A DNA stretch of 39,166 nt from assembly GCA_017541665.1 (NCBI GenBank), contig JAFXYP010000065.1, positions 1-39,166 of the forward strand, given 5' to 3'. This DNA comes from Lentisphaeria bacterium (GTDB lineage Bacteria > Verrucomicrobiota > Lentisphaeria > Victivallales > UBA1829). A program made the position numbers and the translations under genes. This document shows positions 1 through 8,348 of the stretch, piece by piece (position 1 is the first letter of the stretch; each line of letters begins with the position of its first letter). The notes beneath the pieces are model-generated. The model had not been told where the DNA came from, ran no database searches, and saw only the letters and a list, made by a program, of their open reading frames with translations.

Positions 1-15
1 CAATGGAGATTTATT

Positions 16-774
16 ATGTCCGGTCACAGTAAATGGGCAAATATCAAGCACAAAAAAGAGGCAACCGACAAGAAGAAAGGTCAGGCGTTTTCCCGTCTGG
101 CCAAGGAAATCATGGTTGCCACCAAGCAGGGCGGCAAGGATCCTGCCTCCAACATCAAGCTCCGCATGGCACTCGCCTCCGCGAAAGCCAGCAATATGCC
201 CCGTGAAAACATCGAACGCGCCATAAAGAAGGGCGCGGGCGAACTCGGCGATGTCGCCTACGAGGAAATCACCTACGAAGGATATGGGCCCGCGGGCACC
301 GCGTTCGTCGTCGAATGCCTCACCGAAAACCGCAACCGCACCATCGGCGACGTCCGCATGACGTTCGACCGCAACGGCGGCAACCTGGCGGCCAGCGGCG
401 CCGTGTCCTGGATGTTCCAGCGCAAGGCCCACTTCATCATCGAAGGCGAGAACGCCGACGAGGACAAACTGATGGAACTCACGCTCGAAGCGGGCGCGGA
501 AGACATCACCGCCGAAGACGGCATCGCCGAAATCTGGGCTGCCCCGGAAGCCTTCGCCGACATCGCCAAGGCGCTTGAAGACGCCGGCATCGAATGCTCC
601 GAAGCCAAGCTCACCCGCAAGCCGGAAAACACCGTCGGCATCAACGACCTCGCCAAGGCCCAGCAGGTCCTCCGTCTGGTCGAACGCCTCGAAGAGCTCG
701 ACGACGTCCAGGCCGTCTACTCCAACGAAAACATCGCCAGCGAGGTCCTCGACGAGATCGACGCCCAGGGCTGA
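16..774 (+). CDS. yebC: YebC/PmpR-family protein
   Basis: A 252-residue protein, full family length, beginning with the hallmark MSGHSKWANIKHKK followed by a Lys-rich N-terminal helical domain (about residues 1-75). The usual YebC core and the C-terminal DDVQAVYSN motif follow. Members are cytoplasmic; some were described as transcriptional regulators and others as helping ribosomes translate proline-rich stretches, so the role here is not fixed by sequence. The start is supported by GGAG at 5-8. It lies 36 bp upstream of ruvC, an association seen in many bacteria, and heads a same-strand run to 3991. Its promoter would be left of the window. Confidence 0.97.
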   Translation: MSGHSKWANIKHKKEATDKKKGQAFSRLAKEIMVATKQGGKDPASNIKLRMALASAKASNMPRENIERAIKKGAGELGDVAYEEITYEGYGPAGTAFVVECLTENRNRTIGDVRMTFDRNGGNLAASGAVSWMFQRKAHFIIEGENADEDKLMELTLEAGAEDITAEDGIAEIWAAPEAFADIAKALEDAGIECSEAKLTRKPENTVGINDLAKAQQVLRLVERLEELDDVQAVYSNENIASEVLDEIDAQG

Positions 775-810
775 CCCGCCTTTTCTTCCCCGGCACGGAG
801 GACGCCCAGG

Positions 811-1326
811 ATGATTATCATCGGCATTGATACGGCCATCCGAAAAACTGGATACGGCGTAATCGACATGCGGACCAACGGTTCCATCCGGATCCTGGAC
901 TGCGGCCTGATCCGCAACGCGACCTCCCTGCCCCACAGCGAATGTCTCAGGCGTCTCGCCGGAGGCATTCGCGAACTTGTTTCGACGTTCAAGCCGGAGG
1001 CTGCCGCCATCGAATCGGCGTTCGTCTCCCGGAATGTCAAAACGGCCATGATCCTGAGCCTCGCCCGGGGCGCCGTCATCACCGCCCTGGCCGAATGCTC
1101 CGTCCCGGCCTTCGAATACTCTCCGAAGAGCGCCAAGCGCGCCGCGACCGGACTCGGCGAAGCGGACAAAAGCCAGGTCGCCGCGATCATGGCGAACCTC
1201 GGGGGGCTTGACATCTCGCAAATCCCGGACGACGCCACAGACGCCCTCGCGCTCGCCTACTGCCACGGCAACATGGTCGTGCGCGCAGGTACCGCCGGCC
1301 TCGTCAAACAACCTCAACCGATCTGA
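811..1326 (+). CDS. ruvC: Holliday junction resolvase RuvC
   Basis: RuvC cuts Holliday junctions after branch migration by RuvAB. The 171-residue protein has the RNase H-like fold signature IGID near the start. The four catalytic acidic residues can be placed at D7, E68 (IESAF), D141 and D144 (PDDATDALALAY). The second residue after D7 is Ala in TAIRKTGYG, where many homologues read DPG, a mild divergence. GGAGGA at 797-802 supports the start. It follows yebC and is 18 bp before psd. ruvA lies on its own transcription unit at 14621 and ruvB is not in the window, so the ruvABC genes are split. Confidence 0.96.
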   Translation: MIIIGIDTAIRKTGYGVIDMRTNGSIRILDCGLIRNATSLPHSECLRRLAGGIRELVSTFKPEAAAIESAFVSRNVKTAMILSLARGAVITALAECSVPAFEYSPKSAKRAATGLGEADKSQVAAIMANLGGLDISQIPDDATDALALAYCHGNMVVRAGTAGLVKQPQPI

Positions 1327-1344
1327 CCAAACGGAAGGCATGTC

Positions 1345-2115
1345 ATGATTCTTACAAAATACGGTAAAAAGGAATGGGGGATGGCGCTCGCCGCCTTCTT
1401 CGGCGTGAGCGGGCTCAGCATCGCATCCGTGTTTCTCGGCATCCTCACGCCAGGCATCATGCTGGCCGTCATCGCCTTCGCCGCACTCGCATGCTTCGCC
1501 GTCTGCGCGTTCTTCCGCGACCCGCCGCGCAAGGTCGCGGCCGACCCGTCCGCCATCGTATCGCCCGCCGACGGCACGATCCGGGACGTGGAGCTGATCA
1601 AGTCCGAAACGCTGGAATGCGACGAGCTTCGCCGCCTCTTCCATGACAAGGACATCCTCCGCATCGGCATCTTCCTCTCCATCTTCAACGTGCACCTGAA
1701 CCGCGCGCCGTGGGACATGAAGGTGGAATTCAAGGTCTACAAGCCGGGCAAATACCTCGACGCCCGCGACCCGGACGCCGGGAAAGTCAACGAATCCATG
1801 CTCATCGGCGGCACCTGCCCGTTCGAAGGCGAGACCTTTCCCGTTGCGGTCAAGCAGGTCTCCGGCGCCATCGCGCGCCGCATCGTCTGCCCCGTCAACC
1901 CCGGCGAGACCTACGCCAGGGGCCAGCGCTACGGCATGATCAAGTTCGGTTCCCGCACGGAACTCTACATCCCCGCCGGAATGGGCATCGACGTGGCCGT
2001 GAACGTGGGCGAATCCGTCCGCGCCGGATCCTCCATCCTCGCGTTCGTCCGCCCCGAGGCGAAGACGAAACTTCATGCTCTGACCGAAGAGGCCGCCGCA
2101 AAGGATATGCAATGA
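1345..2115 (+). CDS. psd: phosphatidylserine decarboxylase
   Basis: This enzyme decarboxylates phosphatidylserine to phosphatidylethanolamine at the inner membrane. At 256 residues it is the short archaeal/Bacteroides-like type. Residues 14-56 hold two hydrophobic segments, followed by FFRDP, SPADG (D76) and FNVHLNR (H117). The self-cleavage site that makes the pyruvoyl group is FGSR, G202-S203. GGAAGG at 1333-1338 precedes the start. Its stop overlaps the pssA start (ATGA at 2112-2115), so the enzymes making and decarboxylating phosphatidylserine are translationally coupled. Confidence 0.96.
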   Translation: MILTKYGKKEWGMALAAFFGVSGLSIASVFLGILTPGIMLAVIAFAALACFAVCAFFRDPPRKVAADPSAIVSPADGTIRDVELIKSETLECDELRRLFHDKDILRIGIFLSIFNVHLNRAPWDMKVEFKVYKPGKYLDARDPDAGKVNESMLIGGTCPFEGETFPVAVKQVSGAIARRIVCPVNPGETYARGQRYGMIKFGSRTELYIPAGMGIDVAVNVGESVRAGSSILAFVRPEAKTKLHALTEEAAAKDMQ

Positions 2116-3029
2116 ACGACGAAAACGGACAGGACCGCAATGCACCGCCTTCCCGCGGGCTGCTGCGCTGGCTGAAGTTCATCCCGAACACCCTCACGCT
2201 GTGCAACTCCCTCTGCGGGTACGCCGCCATTCTCATCACGCTCCAGGCGTACAAGCATGTCGACGACCAGCAGGCCATGGCAACGATCTTCGCCTGGAGT
2301 GCCGGCATGATCCTGTTCGCCATGGTCTTCGACATGTTCGACGGACTCACCGCGCGCCTCCTCCATACGTCCAGTCTCCACGGCATCCAGATGGACTCCC
2401 TCGCCGACATGACCACGTTCGGCGTCGCTCCCGCCACCCTCGTCGCCGTCATGGCGCACAACATGCGCCACATCGAACGCGCCGGCGAATTCGTCCCCAT
2501 CTGCGTGCTCTGCGGCATCTACCTCGGGTGCGCCGCGCTCCGCCTCGCCACCTACAATGTCCACGCGATGTTCGAGAAGAAGAGCAGCGACATCTTCACC
2601 GGCCTGCCCTCCCCCGGCGGCGCCGCCGCGCTCTGCACCATCATCCTCTTCGCCGCCACGGAAAAAGGCAGCAACACCCTGCGCGAATACTTCCGCTACC
2701 TGCCGACCTACGCGATGATCCTCGGATTCCTCATGGTCAGCCAGGTCCCCTACCTCCATTTCGGCAAGTACCTGGCATCCGCGCGCTACCACAAAAAGCG
2801 CGCCCTGCTCATCGCCCTGCTGCTCCTTGGCTGGCTCGTCTCCTCCTTCCTCGTGAACCCGTTCCTCTTCCCGTTCCTCGTCGTGAACATCTATGTCGTC
2901 TGGGGGCTGATTGCGTATTTCGCGCTGAAGATCGGGTTCGTGAAGCACACGCATCCGCTCGTGCCGGAGCTTCCGCCCGGAGCGGAGCAGGAACACGACC
3001 CGGCCGAAGACGGAGACCGGAAGCCATGA
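2112..3029 (+). CDS. pssA: CDP-diacylglycerol-serine O-phosphatidyltransferase
   Basis: This integral membrane enzyme makes phosphatidylserine from CDP-diacylglycerol and serine. The 305-residue product carries the complete CDP-alcohol phosphotransferase signature DG-x2-AR-x8-G-x3-D-x3-D (D77, G78, A81, R82, G91, D95, D99). Several hydrophobic segments follow and the hydrophilic tail is acidic. The family (CDP-OH-P) is certain. The serine-specific assignment also rests on its overlap with psd. The ATG at 2112 is chosen because the N-terminus aligns with the family and overlaps the psd stop; the open frame runs further upstream only as a shadow inside psd. Confidence 0.94.
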   Translation: MNDENGQDRNAPPSRGLLRWLKFIPNTLTLCNSLCGYAAILITLQAYKHVDDQQAMATIFAWSAGMILFAMVFDMFDGLTARLLHTSSLHGIQMDSLADMTTFGVAPATLVAVMAHNMRHIERAGEFVPICVLCGIYLGCAALRLATYNVHAMFEKKSSDIFTGLPSPGGAAALCTIILFAATEKGSNTLREYFRYLPTYAMILGFLMVSQVPYLHFGKYLASARYHKKRALLIALLLLGWLVSSFLVNPFLFPFLVVNIYVVWGLIAYFALKIGFVKHTHPLVPELPPGAEQEHDPAEDGDRKP

Positions 3030-3991
3030 ATATCCTCATCACAGGCGGAGCCGGATTCATCGGCTCCCATCTCGCCGAATCCTGGCTGAAGGACGGGCAC
3101 AGCGTCTCCATCATCGACGATCTTTCCACGGGCTCGCTTGACAACCTGAAGCGCCTCCCGCATCAGGATCGCATCGAATTCGTCAGGGGCAACGTGATCT
3201 CGTCCCGCACCCTCCCCGGCCTCATCGAAAAAGCCGACATCATCTACCATCTGGCCGCTGCGGTCGGCGTCGAGCTGGTCGTCCACGACCCGATCCGCAC
3301 GATCGAAACCAACGTCTCCGGCACCAGCCGCATCCTGAAGCTCGCCGATAAGTTCGGCGGCCGCCGCATCTTCATCGCGTCCACCAGCGAAGTCTACGGC
3401 AAATCCGCCTCCGTGCCGTTCCATGAGACCGACGACCTCATCATCGGCCCGTCCACACATTCCCGCTGGAGCTACGCCTGCAGCAAGCTCATCGACGAGT
3501 TCCTGCTCATGGCGTATCACCGCTCGAAAAACCTCCCCGGCACCGTCACGCGATTCTTCAACACCGTCGGGCCGCGCCAGACCGGGCGCTACGGCATGGT
3601 CATCCCGCGCTTCGTCTCCGCCGCGCTCCAGGGCAAACCGCTCCGCGTCTTCGGCACCGGCGAACAGACCCGCTGTTTCTGCCACGTCGCCGACACGGTC
3701 CGGGCGTTGCGTCTTCTCCCGGACTGCGAGGCGTCGTTCGGCCAGATCCTGAACATCGGCAGCACGCACAGCATTACGATCCACCAGCTCGCGGAAACCA
3801 TCATCCGCCAGCTTCACAGCTCCTCGAAGATCGAGGTCATCTCCTACGACAAAGCTTACGAGCCCGGATTCGAGGACATGCTCCACCGCGCCCCGGACTG
3901 CACAAAGATCGGCCGCATCTGCGGATGGAAGGCGGAACTCCCCCTCGACCGCATCATCTCCGACGTCGCCGACCAGATGCGCGGAAACTGA
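3026..3991 (+). CDS. NAD-dependent nucleotide-sugar epimerase/dehydratase
   Basis: A 321-residue extended short-chain dehydrogenase. The Rossmann motif GGAGFIG is at residues 7-13, an acidic pair (IIDD) follows the second strand, and the catalytic YxxxK appears as YACSK. RFFNTVGPRQ and VFGTGEQTRCF are typical of UDP-glucose 4-epimerase, dTDP-glucose 4,6-dehydratase and UDP-glucuronate decarboxylase relatives. The exact sugar cannot be read from sequence. The start overlaps the pssA stop as ATGA (3026-3029), so it is expressed with the phospholipid genes, which suggests an envelope glycan or glycolipid role by inference. Confidence 0.9.
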   Translation: MNILITGGAGFIGSHLAESWLKDGHSVSIIDDLSTGSLDNLKRLPHQDRIEFVRGNVISSRTLPGLIEKADIIYHLAAAVGVELVVHDPIRTIETNVSGTSRILKLADKFGGRRIFIASTSEVYGKSASVPFHETDDLIIGPSTHSRWSYACSKLIDEFLLMAYHRSKNLPGTVTRFFNTVGPRQTGRYGMVIPRFVSAALQGKPLRVFGTGEQTRCFCHVADTVRALRLLPDCEASFGQILNIGSTHSITIHQLAETIIRQLHSSSKIEVISYDKAYEPGFEDMLHRAPDCTKIGRICGWKAELPLDRIISDVADQMRGN

Positions 3992-4083
3992 CTGCCGTCA
4001 TCACGGTCTATCTCCCTGATTATAAGACCTATAGATCCTACAAGACTTGTCTTCCCCAGTCCCCCCTTTACGGAGAGGGCACC

Positions 4084-5127
4084 CTACACGCGGGACTCGA
4101 AGCCGATGCGCGGGTCGGCGATCACGTACAGGATGTCCGACAGCAGGATGCCGGCGAGCGTCAGGAATCCGCTGAACGCGAAGAGCGTCATCATCAGCGG
4201 GATGTCGCGGCTGCTGAGCGCGAGCATGGAAAGCGCGCCCATGCCGGGGATGTTGAAGATATATTCGATCAGGATGCTGCCGGACACCAGACCGGGCAGG
4301 ATCCCCGCGAACAGCGTGATCATGATGATGAGGGCATTGCGGAACGCGTGGACGTAGATGACCTCCTTTTCCGGCAGGCCCTTGGCGCGCGCCGTGCGGA
4401 TGTATTCCTGACGGATCACGTCGAGCATGCCCGCCCGCGTGAAGCGCGCGATCCCGGCGAACGAAGCGTAACTGAGACAGAAGACGGGCAGGACGTAGTG
4501 GAGCGACGTCACCCACATGATCCGCCACGAGCTCATCCCCTGCGTGATGTCCGGCGTCAGACCCTTCAGCGGGAAGATCGGCGCAAGCCCGCCCACGCAG
4601 AGCGTCGCCTGGAGCAGCAGCGCCACGGAGATCGCCGGCAGGGAATACAGGAAGAACAGGAACAGCGTCGTGCATTTGTCGAATACGGTGTCGTGCCGCA
4701 CCGCGGTCTGAATGCCGATCGGGATGGACAGTATGTACGTGACGAGGATCGCGAAAATGTTCAATTTGATCGTAACGGGGAGGCGTTCCAGGATAAGTTC
4801 GGTCACAGGCCGCCCCTTGTCGACGGCGACGGACGCGCCCAGGTCGCCGTGCAGCGCATCCCATATCCACAGCCCGAACCCGACGATGATCGGCTTGTCG
4901 AGGTGGAGCTTCTGCTCGATGATCTTGTTGCGTCCCAGGTCGGTCTTGTCGCTCGACATGGAGCCAGCGGCGTTCTTGCCGCCGCCCTCGGCGGAGAGGA
5001 ACGTGCTTTTGGACGGGTCGCCCGGCGCGAGGCGCACCAGCGCATAGCTCGCAAGCAGGATCACGAACAGCGTGAAGAAGCCGAGGGCAAGGCGTTTGAC
5101 CAGATATGTCCAGAATTGTCCCTTCAT
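4084..5127 (-). CDS. DppB/OppB-type ABC transporter permease
   Basis: A 347-residue inner-membrane permease of the peptide/nickel/oligosaccharide ABC importer class. It has an N-terminal TM helix followed by LVRLAPGDP, a periplasmic loop with a Gly/Ser-rich stretch (about residues 48-58), and five more hydrophobic segments. The EAA-type loop that contacts the ATPase is recognisable (YIRTARAKGLPEKEV), and the family C-terminus ADPRI is present. Oddly, no DppC-type partner, ATPase or binding protein flanks it; both neighbours are on the opposite strand. The partners must be elsewhere or the gene is a leftover. AAAGGA-like bases about 10-15 nt upstream serve as a plausible ribosome site. Confidence 0.92.
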   Translation of the reverse strand: MKGQFWTYLVKRLALGFFTLFVILLASYALVRLAPGDPSKSTFLSAEGGGKNAAGSMSSDKTDLGRNKIIEQKLHLDKPIIVGFGLWIWDALHGDLGASVAVDKGRPVTELILERLPVTIKLNIFAILVTYILSIPIGIQTAVRHDTVFDKCTTLFLFFLYSLPAISVALLLQATLCVGGLAPIFPLKGLTPDITQGMSSWRIMWVTSLHYVLPVFCLSYASFAGIARFTRAGMLDVIRQEYIRTARAKGLPEKEVIYVHAFRNALIIMITLFAGILPGLVSGSILIEYIFNIPGMGALSMLALSSRDIPLMMTLFAFSGFLTLAGILLSDILYVIADPRIGFESRV

Positions 5128-5180
5128 GCGCGGGGGGCGTCCTTTCTGTGCCGGATGCAGGATGTGAAATCAAATAAAAG

Positions 5181-5249
5181 CGGACACGATCAGGAGAGGT
5201 GCCCTCTAAAAATTTACCTCAATTTCCGCCGAATGCAAATCCGTGTCCG
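5181..5249. promoter_or_regulatory. 8-bp inverted repeat between divergent genes
   Basis: CGGACACG at 5181-5188 and its exact reverse complement CGTGTCCG at 5242-5249 lie 53 bp apart, upstream of the orphan permease. The flanks are also partly mirrored (A/T runs outside). Widely spaced half-sites could be operators for a looping repressor or may be chance. No clear promoter for the permease was found between them. Confidence 0.3.
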
Positions 5250-5288
5250 AAAAAAACGCGCAAAACAGGCACTTTTCCCGTTTCACGC

Positions 5289-5317
5289 TTGATTTTCCGG
5301 CCTCCGGGATGTATTAT
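5289..5317 (+). promoter_or_regulatory. sigma70-type promoter for the small membrane protein
   Basis: TTGATT at 5289-5294, a 17-bp spacer, and TATTAT at 5312-5317 (with TATATT overlapping at 5315-5320). It sits about 50 bp before the start at 5368. Confidence 0.6.
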
Positions 5318-5367
5318 ATTGTAACTACGCAACCAACGGCACCCGCAGGTGCAGGTCATCGTCCATC

Positions 5368-5736
5368 ATGGTTTTCATTCTGCTTATTTCCGCGCTTTTC
5401 CTGCTCGCGTTCGCGTTCCTGGACATGTCGCACGAATTCCTCAAGAAGCGGATTCGCCGCATCAGCGCGGAGAAACTGGACGACCCGTGCCCACGCGAAC
5501 TCGACTACCCCTTTTTCAAACTCGCCGGATCCACCTCAAGCTATGCTCCGTGGCGGCGTTATTCCCGGGCGGAAACGCAAATCGCAAACCGGGACGACTT
5601 CATCCGGCAGACCGCGCCCGGGCTTTTCGACAGATTCATCCTTCAGGAACGCATCCTTCGGCTGTTTTTCGGGGCGGCCTTCTTCGTGTTCGCGATGGAT
5701 GTCCTCGCGGTCGTCGTGCATATGATCCGGCACTGA
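5368..5736 (+). CDS. small hypothetical membrane protein
   Basis: The 122-residue product is not recognised. It has a strongly hydrophobic N-terminus (residues 2-19), a basic and polar middle of about 75 residues, and a second hydrophobic segment near the C-terminus (about 98-118), so two membrane passes with the middle on one side are likely. A good promoter lies just upstream, but the ribosome site is weak. Longer overlapping frames in this stretch lack any protein-like pattern. It is convergent with the rRNA methyltransferase gene, and no clear terminator is seen in the 39 bp between them. Confidence 0.6.
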   Translation: MVFILLISALFLLAFAFLDMSHEFLKKRIRRISAEKLDDPCPRELDYPFFKLAGSTSSYAPWRRYSRAETQIANRDDFIRQTAPGLFDRFILQERILRLFFGAAFFVFAMDVLAVVVHMIRH

Positions 5737-5775
5737 GACGCGCCCCCGTTCAAGCATTCTATCTCCGACCGCGGC

Positions 5776-6963
5776 TCAGGCCGAAGCGACGAGCTGAAGT
5801 CCCTTGAGGTAGCGCCCCTCCGGGAACGAGGTCAGGACGGGATGGTCCGGCCCCTGGGAAAGCCAGCGCACCGTGCGCAACGGCCGCCGCGCATCCGCCG
5901 CCGCGGAATCCACGATCTTCGCGAACAGCTCGTCGTCGATCGCGCCGGAGCACGAGAATGTGAACAGCTGCCCGCCCGGGTTCAGGAGCTTCATGGCCAG
6001 CAGATTGATGTCCTTGTAGGCGCGGGCGGCACGTTCCCGCTGCGACATGGTCTCCGCGAATTTCGGCGGGTCCAGCACGATCAGGTCGAAGCTCCGCCGC
6101 GCGTCGCGGCAGCTCCGCAGGAACTGGAATACGTCCGCCGTCTCCGTTCCGAACGCTTCGGGTGAAAAGCCGTTCCGCGCCGCCAGCTCACGCGCACACG
6201 CCAGCGCAGGCTCGGAGGAATCCACGTTCAGTACATGCTTCGCACCGCCTTTCAGCGCGGAAAGCCCGAAGCCGCCCGTGTACGAAAAGCAGTTCAGCAC
6301 GCTCTCCGCCCCGGCGGCACATTCGGCCACCAGACGGCGGTTGTCGCGCTGGTCGAGGTAGAACCCTGTCTTGTGCCCCGCCAGGTAGTCGGCGCGGTAG
6401 CGGATGCCGTTCTCCGTGAACTCCAGCACGTCCGGCAGGGGTTCCCCTGCAAGAGGGCCCGTCCGGGACGGCAGGCCGTCCTTCGTGCGGCTGTCGACGT
6501 CGGACCGTTCGTACACGCCTTTCGTATAGTCCAGCAGGAGATTGCCGATCCGATCCCGGTGGCGCTCCATGCCCGCGCCCGTGATCTGGCAGACGGCATA
6601 TTCGCCGTAGATGTCGACGATCAGGCCGGGGAGCCCGTCCGACTCCGCGCAGACCAGGCGGAACGCATCCGGCAGGCAGCCGTGGAAAACGGTCCTGCGG
6701 AGCGCGAACGCCGACGCCAGACGTTTTCGGAAGAAGGCCTCGTCGACCGGTTCCGACTCCTCGAAATTCCAGAGTTTCACCGGAATATGCGACGCCGCGG
6801 CGTATGCCCCGTGCGCCAGGAATTCGCCCCGCGCACTCCGGACTTCGACGGTCTCACCGGGGCCTGGTGTCCCCGTGACTTCGCGGACGGCGCCGGAGAA
6901 GATCCACGGATGATGCCGCAGGACGGATTTTTCGCGGCCTTCTTTCAGGATGACGGAGTGCAT
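5776..6963 (-). CDS. rlmI: class I rRNA (cytosine-C5) methyltransferase, RlmI family
   Basis: A 395-residue S-adenosylmethionine-dependent RNA methyltransferase with the layout of RlmI, which makes m5C in 23S rRNA. The N-terminal PUA-like domain has HPWIFSGAV. The central part resembles the family linker, and the Rossmann domain has NCFSYTGGFGL as the SAM loop and LDPPKFA as motif IV. A Cys in FSCSGA near the C-terminus fits the catalytic position. The start at 6963 (MHSVILKEG) gives a length close to E. coli RlmI and has AAAGG just upstream; a longer frame adds 18 unrelated residues. A terminator separates it from fabH. Confidence 0.9.
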   Translation of the reverse strand: MHSVILKEGREKSVLRHHPWIFSGAVREVTGTPGPGETVEVRSARGEFLAHGAYAAASHIPVKLWNFEESEPVDEAFFRKRLASAFALRRTVFHGCLPDAFRLVCAESDGLPGLIVDIYGEYAVCQITGAGMERHRDRIGNLLLDYTKGVYERSDVDSRTKDGLPSRTGPLAGEPLPDVLEFTENGIRYRADYLAGHKTGFYLDQRDNRRLVAECAAGAESVLNCFSYTGGFGLSALKGGAKHVLNVDSSEPALACARELAARNGFSPEAFGTETADVFQFLRSCRDARRSFDLIVLDPPKFAETMSQRERAARAYKDINLLAMKLLNPGGQLFTFSCSGAIDDELFAKIVDSAAADARRPLRTVRWLSQGPDHPVLTSFPEGRYLKGLQLVASA

Positions 6964-7015
6964 GGGAACGAGCCTTTCGGATGGGGAAATGAGGGGGCTG
7001 AGGAGATCGCGGAGC

Positions 7016-7047
7016 AAAAAAAAGAAGGAGCGGATTCCAAAATCCGC
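7016..7047 (-). terminator. intrinsic terminator after fabH
   Basis: Read on the minus strand, GCGGAT pairs with ATCCGC across a short loop, followed after a few bases by eight consecutive T. It lies 19 bp past the fabH stop and ends fabH transcription before rlmI. Confidence 0.75.
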
Positions 7048-7065
7048 CCCGCGGGAAACATGGGA

Positions 7066-8055
7066 TCAGAAGCGGATCAGCATGGAGCCCCACGCCAGAC
7101 CGCCGCCGAACGACGTGAACAGCACCAGGTCGCCGCGTTTGATGCGGCCGGCACGGCACGCCTCGTCGAGCGCGATGCCGATCGAGGCGGAACTGGTGTT
7201 GCCGTAATGCTGGATGTTGCAGAACGCGCGGTCCTCGCTGACGCCGAGGCGCTTCGCCACGGCCTGGATGATGCGGCGGTTCGCCTGGTGCGGGATCACC
7301 AGCGAGACCTGGTCGATCGTCACGCCCGCCATCGCCATCGCTTCTTCGCTCGACGACACCATGCCGTTCACTGCCAGTCTGAACGTCTCGCGGCCTTCCA
7401 TATAGATGAAATGCTTGCGGCCCCAGACGGATTCGTGGCTGGCGGGCATGTGGCTGCCGCCCGCGGGGATCCGCAGGACGTCGGTATAGCCGCCGTCGGC
7501 ATGAAGCGAACTGGCGAGGATGCTGTCCGGGGAGTCGGTCCCGTCGTTCTGAAGCAGCGCGCATCCGGCGCCGTCGCCGAAGAGGATGCAGGTGTTGCGG
7601 TCGGTCCAGTCCACGAGTACGGAGAGCTTGTCGGCCCCGCAGACCAGCACGTTGCGGTATTTTTTCGGGAAGGAGCGCATGAGGGAAAAGCCTACCTCCA
7701 GAGAGGAGACGAATCCGGCGCACGCGGCGGACAGGTCGAAGCAGAATGCCTGGCGGCACTGGAAATGATGCTGGACCAGCGCGGCGGTGTTCGGGAAGAT
7801 ATAGTCGGGAGAGATCGTGGCGACGACGATGGCATCGATGTCCCGTCCGTCGACCCCGGCGGTCGCCAGCGCCTTCTCCGCAGCGGCGATCGCCATCGTG
7901 GACGCGGTCTCGTCCGCGGCGGCGATGCGGCGTTCCTCGACGCCGGTGCGCGTGCGGATCCATTCGTCGTTGGTATCGACGAGCTTTTCAAGATCGGCGT
8001 TGGTCCGTATTTTTTCGGGGACGTAGGAACCGGTCCCCGCAATGCGAATGCCCAT
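7066..8055 (-). CDS. fabH: 3-oxoacyl-ACP synthase III (FabH)
   Basis: FabH starts type II fatty acid synthesis by condensing acyl-CoA with malonyl-ACP. The 329-residue product has the thiolase-fold triad in place: C112 in SAACAGF, H256 in PHQAN and N286 in YGNTSS, and ends with the family GGGLAWGS motif. The start at 8055 (MGIRIAGTGSYVPE) matches the family N-terminus and has AAGGA at 8063-8067; the frame opens 90 codons earlier without FabH similarity. It is transcribed from a near-consensus promoter at 8157-8184, divergent from the phosphatase gene, and is not clustered with other fab genes here. Confidence 0.96.
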   Translation of the reverse strand: MGIRIAGTGSYVPEKIRTNADLEKLVDTNDEWIRTRTGVEERRIAAADETASTMAIAAAEKALATAGVDGRDIDAIVVATISPDYIFPNTAALVQHHFQCRQAFCFDLSAACAGFVSSLEVGFSLMRSFPKKYRNVLVCGADKLSVLVDWTDRNTCILFGDGAGCALLQNDGTDSPDSILASSLHADGGYTDVLRIPAGGSHMPASHESVWGRKHFIYMEGRETFRLAVNGMVSSSEEAMAMAGVTIDQVSLVIPHQANRRIIQAVAKRLGVSEDRAFCNIQHYGNTSSASIGIALDEACRAGRIKRGDLVLFTSFGGGLAWGSMLIRF

Positions 8056-8156
8056 GTTGTCATCCTTCGGTTGCCGTTCGGCGGCAGATGTTGGCTCCGT
8101 TTTTGTCCGCCCGACAGAATGGTCCCGCGGGCATCCGGAGCAGACGAATTCACCAT

Positions 8157-8184
8157 AATATATCACGCATTTGCAGTTTTTCAA
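8157..8184 (-). promoter_or_regulatory. sigma70-type promoter of fabH
   Basis: On the minus strand TTGAAA (8179-8184), a 16-bp spacer, then TATATT (8157-8162). Transcription would start about 95 bp before the fabH start codon. Confidence 0.75.
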
Positions 8185-8232
8185 GCATTTTTTATCCGCA
8201 TATCGAAACAATGTTCCATTCCGCCGGATTTC

Positions 8233-8249
8233 AAGTGTTTTTTTCACTT
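8233..8249. promoter_or_regulatory. small dyad upstream of the phosphatase promoter
   Basis: AAGTG and CACTT flank seven T (8233-8237 and 8245-8249), ending 16 bp before the phosphatase -35 box. It could bind a regulator; a chance A/T-rich dyad is equally possible. Confidence 0.25.
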
Positions 8250-8265
8250 TTTTAAATGAAACCGC

Positions 8266-8293
8266 TTGACAAATCGAACATGAATGGTATCTT
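8266..8293 (+). promoter_or_regulatory. promoter of the alkaline phosphatase gene
   Basis: Consensus TTGACA (8266-8271), a 16-bp spacer, then TATCTT (8288-8293). The leader of about 50 nt ends in AGGAG at 8336-8340, eight bases before the start codon. Confidence 0.7.
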
Positions 8294-8348
8294 ACATGTA
8301 GCATCACCCCCATTTTTGCACACACTTAACTTTTCAGGAGTACCCCCC

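Noticed and set aside
2201..3025. Upstream extension of the epimerase frame through pssA
   Set aside because: The NAD-binding motif begins right after the ATG at 3026; the upstream part is an Arg/His-rich shadow of pssA.
4041..4053. AAGACTTGTCTT palindrome as a terminator between the epimerase and permease genes
   Set aside because: Too short to form a stable stem and no T-run; left uncalled.
3925..5292. A 455-codon plus-strand frame over the permease
   Set aside because: Highly charged mirror sequence; the minus-strand frame has TM helices and the EAA loop.
6235..8259. A 674-codon frame opposite fabH and rlmI
   Set aside because: Antisense shadow of two conserved enzymes.
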